From: Lepraria neglecta | Lineage: Eukaryota; Ascomycota; Lecanoromycetes; Lecanorales; Stereocaulaceae | Assembly (NCBI GenBank): GCA_033220425.1 | Contig: CM065652.1 | Location: 806,001-870,000, forward strand | Length of the DNA: 64,000 nt | Reading direction: 5' to 3' | Position numbers and translations under genes: made by a program | Part shown: one piece after another, positions 37,864 through 47,802 of the stretch | How the letters are laid out: every line of letters starts with the position of its first letter | Numbering within the stretch: position 1 is the stretch's first letter | The notes under the pieces: generated by a model | Seen by the model: the letters and a program-made list of their open reading frames with translations, nothing else | Told to the model about the DNA's origin: nothing | The model's database searches: none

Positions 37864-38079
37864 TGTCACGGCTTGGCCTTTGCTTACTATTGGTATCGAT
37901 ACGCGTAGTATAGAGTATAGTTATCGAATATAGTTATCGAACGTTCGATCACCGCTTATGGCTAGCGGCTTGGCGTGTCTCCAAGACGCGTAGGCTTCAT
38001 ATATCTATCTTCTCTCCTTAGATATATTCTTCTAGTTATACTTCACCCCTATCGACTCGCTCTAGATAGGCCCCTAATA
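37864..38079 (+). repeat. E5 right (3') LTR
   Basis: 216-bp partner of 25,130-25,345, slightly less RIPped (CTTGGCCTTTG against CTTAGCCTTTA). Confidence 0.9.
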
Positions 38080-39929
38080 GATAGTACTATAAACGGAAAG
38101 ATAGGCTATTAAGAGATAACCGGGGTGCTATAGATTTGATTATATCGCCTTTATTAATTACCTTCGTTAGTAGTAATACTAGCTTAATTAATAGTACTAG
38201 TACCTCTTTAGTAGATATAGAATTAACCGACTTCTTTATAGAAGCCTTAGTATAGCGATATATTTTTACCTTAACGTATATATAAAGCAGATTATTTAAA
38301 GGAAAATCTGCCTTATAGTAACGATATACGGAATAATACCCTATCTTACTAGTAGAGATATAGTACGAGACTACTACGAATCCTATATCTACGTCTTCTA
38401 ACTCCTTCTTTTCCTTGGAAGGGACTAATTCTTAGATATTATAGAAGTTCTTATTAGTATCTATATAGTAGCTATAGAGATCTTAAGGATTATAATCAGT
38501 ATCTGCGTAATATCCTTCGGTACCTCCGTCTACTCTATACCCGTAGTTCTTATCCTAGGAGTTATTAAAGTAGACTTCCTAACTAAAGTAGACTAGCTAT
38601 ACTAGGAGTACTAGTAGACTATAATTCTAATTACTATAGCTTCGATTACTATAGCTATACTATCTCGAAGGGTAGTATAGATATCTACTATAGTTTCTAT
38701 AGTTCTAATTCTATCGACTCGCGGAGTAAAGGTTTTAATTTAGCTATATATTTCCGGTAGTAATTATAAAGGGTTACTTTAGAGGAGGAAGTATATTTAT
38801 TAGAGGCTAGTTCTAGCCTACGGCTTAACTAGAAGCCTACTGAAGTAGTTATATTATCTATATATTAGTAATATAAGCTAGCTAAGTATAAGGTATTTAA
38901 AATAGATTTAAATAAAAAGGTTATCCTAGCTACTAATATCCGTATTATAGAGGAAATCCTTCTATTATTACTAGTCTATTCTACTAAAAAGGCCGCTACT
39001 AATATTACTATAGATAATATAGTAAAGAAGAGTATCTATCTTACTATCTCGGTAGTAAGAATTTCTCCTTACTAGAATATTTATATTAATTATCTCTATC
39101 CTTTTTATATTCCCTAATTTCCTTCTAAGTATCCTTATACTATTACTCCTTCTATAACTATATTTAATACTATATTTCCTTCCTACTCTTTAGCTATTTA
39201 ATAAATTCTTAGAGGGTTATATTTATAGTTAGAGGAGGAATTATAGTCTAGAATTCTATATTAAGGTAATTCTATACCTATATAGCCTATATATATTCTT
39301 TAGTAATCCCGGTCTATACTATATATTTAGATATATTCTAGACGTATACCGACGGGTTATTTCGTTTACTTATATCCCTTGAAGTATAGGACTATTAGCT
39401 TAGTTCTTCTAAAGCTATAGATATTATAATCTTAAAATAATCCTATAATCTAGTAATTTAGCGTTAGAGGCCGGTTAGTAGCTATATTATAGTATCCTTC
39501 TTATCCTAGGAAAGAATCTTAAGCTACTAGTTTACTACCGCTCTACGGAAGTAACTATTTAGATTCTTTTTTACTATCTCTTCGCCTTTTATAATAGCGA
39601 AGTCTTATATATAACTATAAGTATATATCTATAATCTTTACAGAAGGTTACTATATAATAGCTATATCTCGCTTATTTAATACTCTATTTAGAGAATTAA
39701 AGCGAAATTAGAAAGCCCTCTATTTATAGTATATTTTTTATATATAAAGTTAAGTTCTAACCCTAATATATTAAAAGTTATTAAGGATTTAGTAAATTAG
39801 TACTTCGGGGGCGGCTACGGGGGTAGCTATAGGGGGGTAGCTTTAGGTTACTCCGGAGGTAAAAAAAATTTTTAAGCTTTCCTTAGCTAAATCTTAGCTA
39901 AATTTTTAAATTCGAACTACGTTAGAAAG

Positions 39930-40281
39930 CGTATATTTGGTTCTAGAACTTATGAAATTATCTCGATATTATATAATATATATAGTATAGGGTATCGCTG
40001 CGAAGAAGTTACGGTATATATTTAACTTTTAATATTCTAGGTCCGGGGGTGCCAAGCTTAATACTTAGTATTTACTACCGAGCTTACGCTGTAAAATATA
40101 GCGAAACTACTTCTTTTACTTATAAGTTTTGCGTAAATAGGCTAATTCTAAAAATTCTTGATATATAAACAAGCTAATAATTGACTCTAAAACTTATAAA
40201 ATCATCTCGATATTATATAGTATATATAGCGCGGGGTATTACTGCGAAGAAGTACGTAGCGGATTTAACTTTTAGTAGTTA
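39930..40281 (+). repeat. Pair of about 90-bp direct repeats
   Basis: The copy at 39,930-40,035 and the copy at 40,190-40,281 share ATTATCTCGATATTATATA, a TATATATAG-x-G-x-GGGTAT block, GCGAAGAAGT and ATTTAACTTTTA. They differ mainly by C/T and G/A. They lie about 260 bp apart (start to start). Confidence 0.75.
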
Positions 40282-41838
40282 AAGGCGCTAGCCGAGAGAG
40301 GAAATATAGCTCTAAAGGGATATTCTAATTGGCTATAAGTATAGAATTACTCCGAAAGTCCTTATAATCTATTATTAGAAGAAAGATAGAAAGTATAGAC
40401 TTCTCGGAAGATTAATTCTCTAGGATTTAGTACGATATTACTAGTACCCTAAGACTCTAGATAATCCGGGTAAAAGAAACCAAGTTTATAGGTATAGAAA
40501 GCGCTACTACTAAATTAATTCGATTAACCGGCTTCTCTAGATTCTCCGGTAGAGCCTAGTAGTCCTAGGGGTCTAACTGGACCTCGGAATTTATATAGAT
40601 TATAACTTGCTAGAGTATTATTTACCGCTTCTAGTATCGTAGCTCGTATAGCTTAAAGTATAGTATTATATAGTATAGTATCGATACTAGGAGAGGCCTA
40701 CGGTATCTCGCCATTTCCTTATTATTAGTTCCCTAGATTCTAAGGAGCTCTATATTACTAGAGAGGAAACGGAGGCTAACCTCCCCTCTAGTTAAAATTT
40801 CTAAAGTCTAGTCCTCCTAATAAACTGCTCTATCCGCTATTATTCCCTCCTATAGATATTATAGTTAATCCGTTCAGGAATAAAACCCGCCTTATAATAT
40901 TATCTATAGTATAGGTTTTACCTAGTAGAAGAAACCTCTTTAGGGCTAACGGACTAGCTAAAAGAGAACTAGATAGAGAGGGAACTAGTAAGGACCTCGA
41001 GGTTAATAAATACTAACGTACTTTTCCTCGAGCTACTCGTGAAATCTAAGGGCTTAGAAGCTTATCTACGTCTTTAGAAGTTAGTTCGCTATAATACTAT
41101 CCTATTTCCTTTTAGTCGACCTTCTAGACTTCAAAATATTTAGAGTCTCTATAAAATCTAACTCTCTTAATAAATATAGCGGAGGCCTTCGAGAGAGAAG
41201 AGGGATACTTCTAAGTAAATAGAAATATAAAGGGATCTTCCTTTATATTAACTTCCGATAGATTAACTAAGAGAGCTTTACTATTTAAATAATTATATCT
41301 TATATAAGATTTACTACCCCTAAGGATATCTACTAGCGGATTATATATATTAATAATTAAAAGAATAACTTAATAGTATAATATATTAATATTCTTTATA
41401 TATATATCGACGTTATTTACTAAGAAAGTATTTAACTAGAAAGTAAGATAAACGATAAGGTCTAATAACTTTAGCTTCTTCGCTTCTAGAGTAACTCCTA
41501 CTTAGCTTATAAGGAGCTCGTTATTAATAATTAGTTAAAGAAGATATTTTCGTATTAAAGGAAAAGCTTTATTTAATACCTATAAAAGGAAGATATAGAG
41601 GCGGTAATATAATCTAGTAACTTAATTCTTCGGAAGAAATTCGTATCGCGCTAAGCGTTAGGAGCGAAATCCGGAAATAGAATAGTATTCTAACGGAATT
41701 TACTAGTATAGAACTATACGTAAGGTACGCTAATATAGAAGATTACTAGTATAGCTTCGTAGATAGTATAGTTCTTGTAGCCTTATAGTATAGTTTAGAC
41801 GGAAATAGATAAGGCGTTCTTAGTTCGGTCCGTTTAAA

Positions 41839-41865
41839 GTAGTAATAGTAGTAGTAATAGTACAG
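41839..41865 (+). repeat. Trinucleotide microsatellite
   Basis: Short imperfect run of AGT/AAT triplets. Confidence 0.75.
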
Positions 41866-42140
41866 TAAGGCACTAGTACGGAAATAGTACTATTGCGGCG
41901 AATCAAATGACTCGTAATAGTAGATAGACTAGTATAGTACGAATATACTAACTAGTATACGGCGGGAATAAATATACTACCGTTGCTACTAATTGATAAG
42001 GTCTTAGTAAGGATGAAATATATAACGCGTAAAGATTACAATAAACGAGTTATTAGAGTTGAAAGAGTTATTAACTCTTTCTAGCTACTAAGCGGAAGAA
42101 ATATATAAGGCAAAGCGTAAGCGCTTACTAACTAATCCAG

Positions 42141-42333
42141 CACTTAACTTTATTAGTATCTAAACTATATACGATAGATCTCTTAGGCTAGGTACTAAAT
42201 ATATATATTATCCGATTATATACTAGACCCGTTTAGTATTACTTGAAGTCTACTTCACCTCTTGTATAGTTATACCTCTATCTCTATTAAGAATCAATCT
42301 CTAATACGATACTAGTACGTACGGTTCGTAATA
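42141..42333 (+). repeat. LTR fragment of the E3 type
   Basis: Matches the 3' half of the E3 LTR (TAGATCTCTTAGGCTAGG, TATACTAGACCCG, TATTAAGAAT), ending GGTTCGTAATA as the E3 LTR does. The 5' half is missing or unrecognisable. Confidence 0.75.
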
Positions 42334-42761
42334 TAGATATCTTTATCTACTTCCTCCTTCTAAAGAGCTTAGGGTAATAGCTCTAGGGTCTTTTAGTATA
42401 GTATTTATCCTTAAGGGTACTCAAAGTATTATAACCCGTATATACTAGTATCGTAGTATAGATTGATTCTTAATAGAGATAGAGGTATAACTATATAAGA
42501 GTATAAAGTAGGCTTCAAGTAATACTAAGCGAGTCTAGTATATAATTAGATAATATATATTTAATATCTAGCCTAAAAGATCTATCGTATATAGTTTAGA
42601 TACGAAAGGTAAGTTAAGCACGACACTCTAAATAGTAAGTAATACTCTATATATATAGTAATAGGAAATCTATACTAAGCCTTAGTATTTAAACGAGTCG
42701 AATAACGATTCGTTTGAACTATATCCGAGTTGAATATCAATTCGTTTGAACTATATCCCTG
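42334..42761 (-). mobile_element. Truncated E4-type element: leader plus partial LTR
   Basis: 42,334-42,426 matches the internal leader beside the E4 right LTR (CTTCCTCCTTCTAAAGAGC, GGGTACTCAAAG). 42,427-42,761 matches the E4 LTR from its TGTTACGAACC start (here TATTATAACCC) to ATATCCCTG, where the match stops. This truncation is the right edge of the transposon island. Confidence 0.75.
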
Positions 42762-44640
42762 CCAAGCCCATGATGGTTCGTGCGCCCCTGGCGCGTTCTT
42801 ACCAGCATGTTCTTGGCTCGTAATAGGCTAAACATGAAACGTTATTTGTAAGCTCTATTTGAGCCTCAAACTCAACGCTAATTGCTACCCTCATTTTGCT
42901 AGGCATCCTTTATCTATTCGCCGCGGAAGCTGAAAACGCTATTTCATAGCAATCTTGTTATGAATCTCATAGTAGATTATAGTACAACAATAATAAAAAT
43001 ATGTAAGACGTTGTTATCGCAGCTGGTATAGTCTGGTCTATAGGGGGATATCCGTGTATATAATCTATCCTAGCCATGCTGGCACTTTTTCTCCACGTTT
43101 TTGCCCGTATAAGAGTCCCGTAATACTCAACAGCGGCCCGTAAAGCTGACTATATTCCGCTTTAGGCCCCGATCATTATTCTTTTTTCTTATCAGCTAAA
43201 TCAACGAATTGAACCTCACGTTCTAACAGGGATATGTTACAAATTCGACAGACGATTACAGAAGAGCACGGTCGCAAAAGTCAGCAGCTTGTCTCCACAA
43301 TTTATCCCTGTCCGGTCTCGAGTCTCGACTATCCCGCATACTGCCGCACAGGAATGTCACCGACTACACCCGAACACGGCCTCAGGCTGCGACGACACCC
43401 TCAACCTCGTCGCTACCACGTGTAAACAACTATAAGAACCTATATGAGACAGGTACTGTGGGTGGAGCTGCGCTGCCGAGTATTGCGGTGACTGGTACGA
43501 GATACTTTGCCGAGGCGAGGCAGCGTCTGGCTCGGTTAATAGTCCTTCGCGGGTTTAGGGAACATATCAGTTACTATACTACCTACTTCGACGAAAATCC
43601 TTCGGACGTACAACGTCGTGTTTTGACGGATACCGATAGCTGCGGAGCGAGACAAAGAAGCTAGATCGCAAGTGGAAACGAGCTCCGACCAACACCCTTT
43701 TATTGGTTACCATGTTGCATCCCGTTCTTTTGTTTATTCCGCTATAGTTACTACGACAGCTTGTGGCCCGATAAGATATATTAATGGTCTATCCTTCGAC
43801 CGGGATTACCATGCCGTTGCAATAATCCTATCGGTTGCTGATTACCAATTGCGTAACTAGTATTACTACTACCTATATAATAGGATCGAAGAAGGAAGGG
43901 TCTTCTCTTAGGCAACCAGTAGTAGCCAATTAAAATCAAGTGATCTACAGACAGTACCACCGAGCCAGATAGTACAGGGAGTATAGCTGTATACGCAACC
44001 GGTGACGCAACAGGGGGCGGCAGGAAGTCGGTTCCGCTTCTTAGCGCGGGGAGCCCACGACCAAAAACCGCCTGGGTTCTCCATGAATTACTTGTTTAGC
44101 TATAGTAGCTACTACAATAAAATCCTGATTGGTTTACTACCTCTCCTAAGGATCTTCTAACGGTTTTTTGTCCGAGCGCGTAGTTCTATCGTCATAAGTT
44201 TCCTTCCCTATAGAATAGCTGTAGGGCTGAAGTGGAACCTGGGGGGATTGACAAGATATATAATCGGCAAGCTAGTTCTAGCATCCTCGTATCGTCGAGA
44301 GGTAGGAGGTGTGGACCCCGGATGATCGCCAGACTGGTCGGAGAATTACTACATTAGTGTCGTCTAGTGAGCCCCAGAGACCCAAAGGGAGGATCAGCCT
44401 TCTACATGGCGTGTACTCGGTGTCTGAAGCTCACTCCGGTCCATCTGTCAGAGTGTACAATCGTTCTCTACTCGCCTGATAATGTAAGAAAGGCAAGCCG
44501 TCGCCGGTCACCGCCAGAGCTGAAGAAATAGGACCCCAAACAGAACTTGCCTGCCAACACGAATCATATACCGAGGCCAACCTATAAGAAGTACTTACCA
44601 ATTCCGACCGACAGCTGAAACCTCCCGTCGCCTGCCGGTC
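42762..44640. other. Spacer between the transposon island and the gene cluster
   Basis: Balanced base composition from 42,762 onward, with CA and TG restored. No gene is supported. A stop-free stretch at 43,213-43,664 on the plus strand (about 150 codons) includes VNNYKNLYETGTVGGAALPS and FAEARQRLARLIV, but it has no good ATG, no recognised family and no clear continuation, so I treat it as unproven. 43,880-44,400 holds nothing recognisable. Confidence 0.5.
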
Positions 44641-44652
44641 TTCCGCTCGGCG

Positions 44653-44661
44653 TTTATATAG
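44653..44661 (+). promoter_or_regulatory. TATA-like element of the regulator gene
   Basis: TTTATATAG lies about 135 bp upstream of the ATG at 44,794, in an otherwise GC-balanced region. The spacing suits a fungal core promoter with a 5' leader of roughly 100 nt. Confidence 0.45.
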
Positions 44662-44793
44662 CCAGAAGTTCACGGCGGCTGGCTATCTACCTGGTAAGAC
44701 ACGAGCGGTACTCCAGCCCCAACTCAACTTCTTATCGAACGTCAAATAAACAGCGATTCAACCTCGCCGTATACGAAAAACCAGCCCACATCC

Positions 44794-47221
44794 ATGCCCC
44801 AAGCTCACCGCCAGCAACTGGGGCTTGCCTGCGAGGAATGTCGGCGGCGCAAAGCCAGGTGCGACCGCGTCCGTCCTTCATGTGGTTCTTGCCAAGATGC
44901 CGGCGCTGCGTGCTGCTATGTCGACAAGCGGCCACAGCGAGGTCCTAGGAAAGGGCAGATGGATGCGTTGAAGAATCTCGTCGGTGAGTCGGCTTCTTCA
45001 CATCCTTCAATCGCCCTCTTCCGTATCCTTCAGTCGCCTATGCGGTCAATGAAACCTGACTTCCTGCAGCCAATCTCGAGCAACGACTCGGCGAGCAGAT
45101 GGGACAACAACAGCCTAACCATGAAGCTATCCCCTCAGACGCTTTCCAAAAGCCTAATGCTGTGCCAGAGGCCATCGTACCGCTCGAACATAATACTGCA
45201 CTCGCGGAGATAGTACCCATGACACTTTCAATTAATTTGGAGAACAACAATCTTAGTAGTGCGGCCTTTGGAAGTACAAGTCTTGGAAGCACCTCCCTGT
45301 TGAGCACATCTCTGGAAAGAACACCCTTCGGAAGCTCGAGTCTCGTAAGCACTGATATGAACTCCGTCGGGGGGCTGGACGGAAGCCCAAGTATTGTGAT
45401 GTCAGATCAAATTTCCAACAGCGATTGGCTTGATGGCAACCCAATTCTGTCACCTTCAGTGACAACATCGCAAAATTCCAGCAGCGATTGGCTTGATGGC
45501 AACCCAATTCTGTCACCTTCAGCGACAACATCGCAAAATTTCAACAGCGATTGGCTTGATGGCAACCCAATTCTGCCACCTTCAGCGACAACATCGCAAA
45601 ATTTCAACAGCGATTGGCTTAATAGCAACCCAATTCTATCAACTTCAGCGACAACATCGGGTACTCAGCAATTCTTCGTCCCGAAACACATGCAGCCCCT
45701 CGGTGGTTCCACCCTCTCAGACCTGATGCAGGCAGACCTGTATGTGTTCTCCATATTGTCCCATCACAGTCCGATCCTCATTCCCAACATGATTTCTCTG
45801 CACTTCCCCACTTTCCCCGGTGTGTCGTATTCAATCTAACGCGTATCTTTTCGGCAATCACTAGTGATGAACTATACTTCGACAGAGTCCATCCTGTTGC
45901 GCCAAACATTCACAGACGAAATTACTTCGCCTGGGCGAGCCAGAAGTGCCCATCTCCCGCTCAGATAGCTCTGCAGTACGCCATGCGCGCAGTCGCTGCG
46001 GCCGTGTCGGCTCAGTATCGGCCACTCTCTGGCATGCTGTGTGCTGAGTCGCGTCGAGTGCTCGAGCAAGTGGACGCCAATGGCGCCGGTGACTACAGTG
46101 ACACTCCCATCGAGCAGATCCAAGCTTGGCTGCTGCTGGCCCACTGCGAGTTGCTCTGCCAGCACGAGCACCAAGCCATGCTCACTGCCGGGCGAGCAAT
46201 CCGCATGGTCCAGTTGGCGCGGTTGCACGACGTCGACGCATACAACGTGTCGTTCATGTCGTTAGGCGCAGAGACGCCTCTGTTTCCACCCTCTCCTTTG
46301 TCTGACGACGAATCCTTTGCCGAGGCTGAGGAAAAGAGGCGGACGTTCTGGCTTGCCTACTGCTTTGATCGATTCTGCTTGATGCGCAGCGAATGTCCAC
46401 CATCCCTGCAAGAAGAATCGGTGAGTGGCAATTCTTACCCATCATGCCCAGAAGTGGCGGTTCAAACATTGGCAGAAAGACCGGTGCTGGACTGACTCGC
46501 GCTGCAGATCCGCACACGCCTTCCAGCACCAGAGGCAAACTTCCAGAACAACCAGCCGATCCGGATGGATTTTCTGCCCGAGGCACTAGCGCACAGCGGT
46601 CGGACCGTGCTCCCACCATTCGCTGAATGTGTCGTCCTGAATAGCCTCTTCAGCCGCTGTATGTCGCACCACCGCTTAGCTTTGGCCGCGCCCGTCTCCG
46701 GCGGAAATGACTTGCGGAAATTCTGGAGCAAGCACGCGTGGCTCGCCTTGCCTGTAGAGAAGAGAAAGCAGTTGCTCGTCCAGAGCTTGCCCGGCGCCAC
46801 CGACTACGTGGACGACCCCATGCTGACCTTCGTGCACGCGCTGGCCGCGTGCGCCGCCATATACGTCTACCAATCGATGGCTCACTTTATTGCTTGGCCC
46901 ACGGTCGACCAAGAAGTTGCTGCTCCCTCGTACGAGGAGCAGGCGGTCCAAGCAGCGAGCGAGCTGGTTCATTTCGTCAAGACGATGCCTCGCTCCATCA
47001 GTCACTTCAAGGCTCACCCATTCCTGCCCACTCTAATACATCGAGCTGCTGTCTTTCTCATGGGGCTTCCTAGATCACCAAACCCTATCAAGACCGGATA
47101 CAACAATCGAGACGACGATCTGAATACTCTGCTTGGAGCTTTAAGAAATCTACAGCAAATAAACAACTTGTCACGTGGCAGTCTATGTAAGTTAGAGAAG
47201 GATGCTTTTTGCATAACGTAG
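44794..47221 (+). CDS. Zn(II)2Cys6 fungal transcription factor, four exons
   Basis: A probable pathway-specific regulator of the adjacent acyltransferase and PKS. Exons are 44,794-44,983, 45,070-45,739, 45,865-46,420 and 46,508-47,221, joining in frame to about 709 residues. Introns carry GTGAGT, GTATGT and GTGAGT donors and CAG or TAG acceptors, with branch-like CTGAC (45,056) and CTAAC (45,836) in the first two. The zinc cluster is C13-X2-C16-X6-C23-X6-C30-X2-C33-X6-C40, with an extra Cys at 41, followed by a basic linker and a short coiled coil created by splicing (NLVANLEQRLGEQ). A Ser/Thr-rich region with four 21-residue repeats follows. Exons 3 and 4 carry the fungal-specific regulatory domain (LYFDRVHPVAP, RRTFWLAYCFDRF, LPAPEANFQ). 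The C terminus is less certain: a GTAAGT at 47,187 could splice to 47,270 and end at 47,445 instead. Confidence 0.88.
45421..45659 (+). repeat. 63-bp coding minisatellite in the regulator, four copies
   Basis: Tandem units start at 45,421, 45,484, 45,547 and 45,610, the last one partial. Each encodes SDWLDGNPILSPSATTSQN plus two variable residues. Units differ by only a few bases. The repeat lies between the zinc cluster and the regulatory domain, and its length keeps the frame. Confidence 0.95.
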
Positions 47222-47802
47222 CGATTATGTTTCTACGTCGCGTCATATATTGCTTCAAAGCTGTCGCAGACTTTGATAAAGCAGCTTCCGATAGAACTAC
47301 ACCTCGCTCAAGTTGGTCCTTCATCCGAAAAGATATATGTCTTGCATGGATCAGCTCTAGACGAACCACGTTAGCCATGTGGGATCGCGTGTCGAACTGC
47401 TACGGACAAATATCGTGTTTAGCGGCATCCATAAAAGCACTGTAGTAGCCCCTATGGCGTGGCTGTCAAATCCCTCAGGTGGTGAACTTTTTTACTCTTT
47501 TTTACTCACCTACTCGTCAGGTTAATGGTAAAATCCGGCGAGGTGGCCGCGGGAGATGTCTCCACCAACACCTCCCGGTTCCTTCCGGCAGCGTCGTATC
47601 GCTAGCGACTCCCGTGGGGTCGGTTGTTGGTGGCGAACGCTGATTTAGGGCCTCACTTGAAGTCTTTTTAATACTAATGGAAAGATACGCACGGTTCCTC
47701 GTCACGTTGGACCACGTGGCCTTGGCCCCATCGGCAGCGGACTTCCGTAGACAGGGACCTTGAGCCGGAGTTTTGATACTCCATCAGCTTTGTCCAACGT
47801 CC
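47222..47802 (+). other. Intergenic region between regulator and acyltransferase
   Basis: Contains the possible fifth exon of the regulator (47,270-47,445) and then the acyltransferase promoter. Runs of TTTTTACTC (about 47,490-47,510) and GC-rich CCGGCGAGGTGGCCGCGGG (about 47,535) are visible. No clear TATA box. Confidence 0.4.

Larger units (their letters stand above)
25130..38079 (+). mobile_element. E5: Ty3/Gypsy element, interrupted by E4
   Basis: Two 216-bp LTRs (25,130-25,345 and 37,864-38,079) starting TGTCACGGCTT. E4 (25,670-32,443) is nested between the 5' leader and gag. Without E4, E5 is about 6.2 kb. Plus-strand order is gag with a zinc knuckle (about 33,590-33,655), reverse transcriptase (VYLDNILIYSK at about 35,071-35,105), RNase H, integrase with a 180-bp insertion, a chromodomain-like tail, and polypurine tract AAAGGGGGG (about 37,853-37,861). 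The 5 bases flanking the LTRs (GTATA and GATAG) do not match, so no TSD can be claimed. Confidence 0.88.
38080..42140. other. RIP-degraded AT-rich sequence, origin unknown
   Basis: About 4 kb with no open frame and no motif I can assign on either strand. TpA is extremely common and CpA rare, so it was probably repetitive DNA. Features seen are a G-rich stretch at about 39,805-39,860, a direct repeat (39,930-40,035 and 40,190-40,281), and an AGT/AAT trinucleotide run at about 41,839-41,865. Broken frames near 41,160-41,600 look protein-like (for example IAEAFEREEGYF) but could not be placed in a family. Confidence 0.5.

Noticed and set aside
25125-38084. TSD for E5
   Set aside because: Flanks GTATA and GATAG do not match in register, so no duplication is claimed.
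1-42761. Starship-type giant element or tyrosine-recombinase captain
   Set aside because: No DUF3435-like reading was found. The island is explained by LTR elements and a Plavaka relic.
43213-43860. Possible small genes left of the cluster
   Set aside because: No convincing start codon, splice structure or recognised motif. Noted in the spacer entry only.
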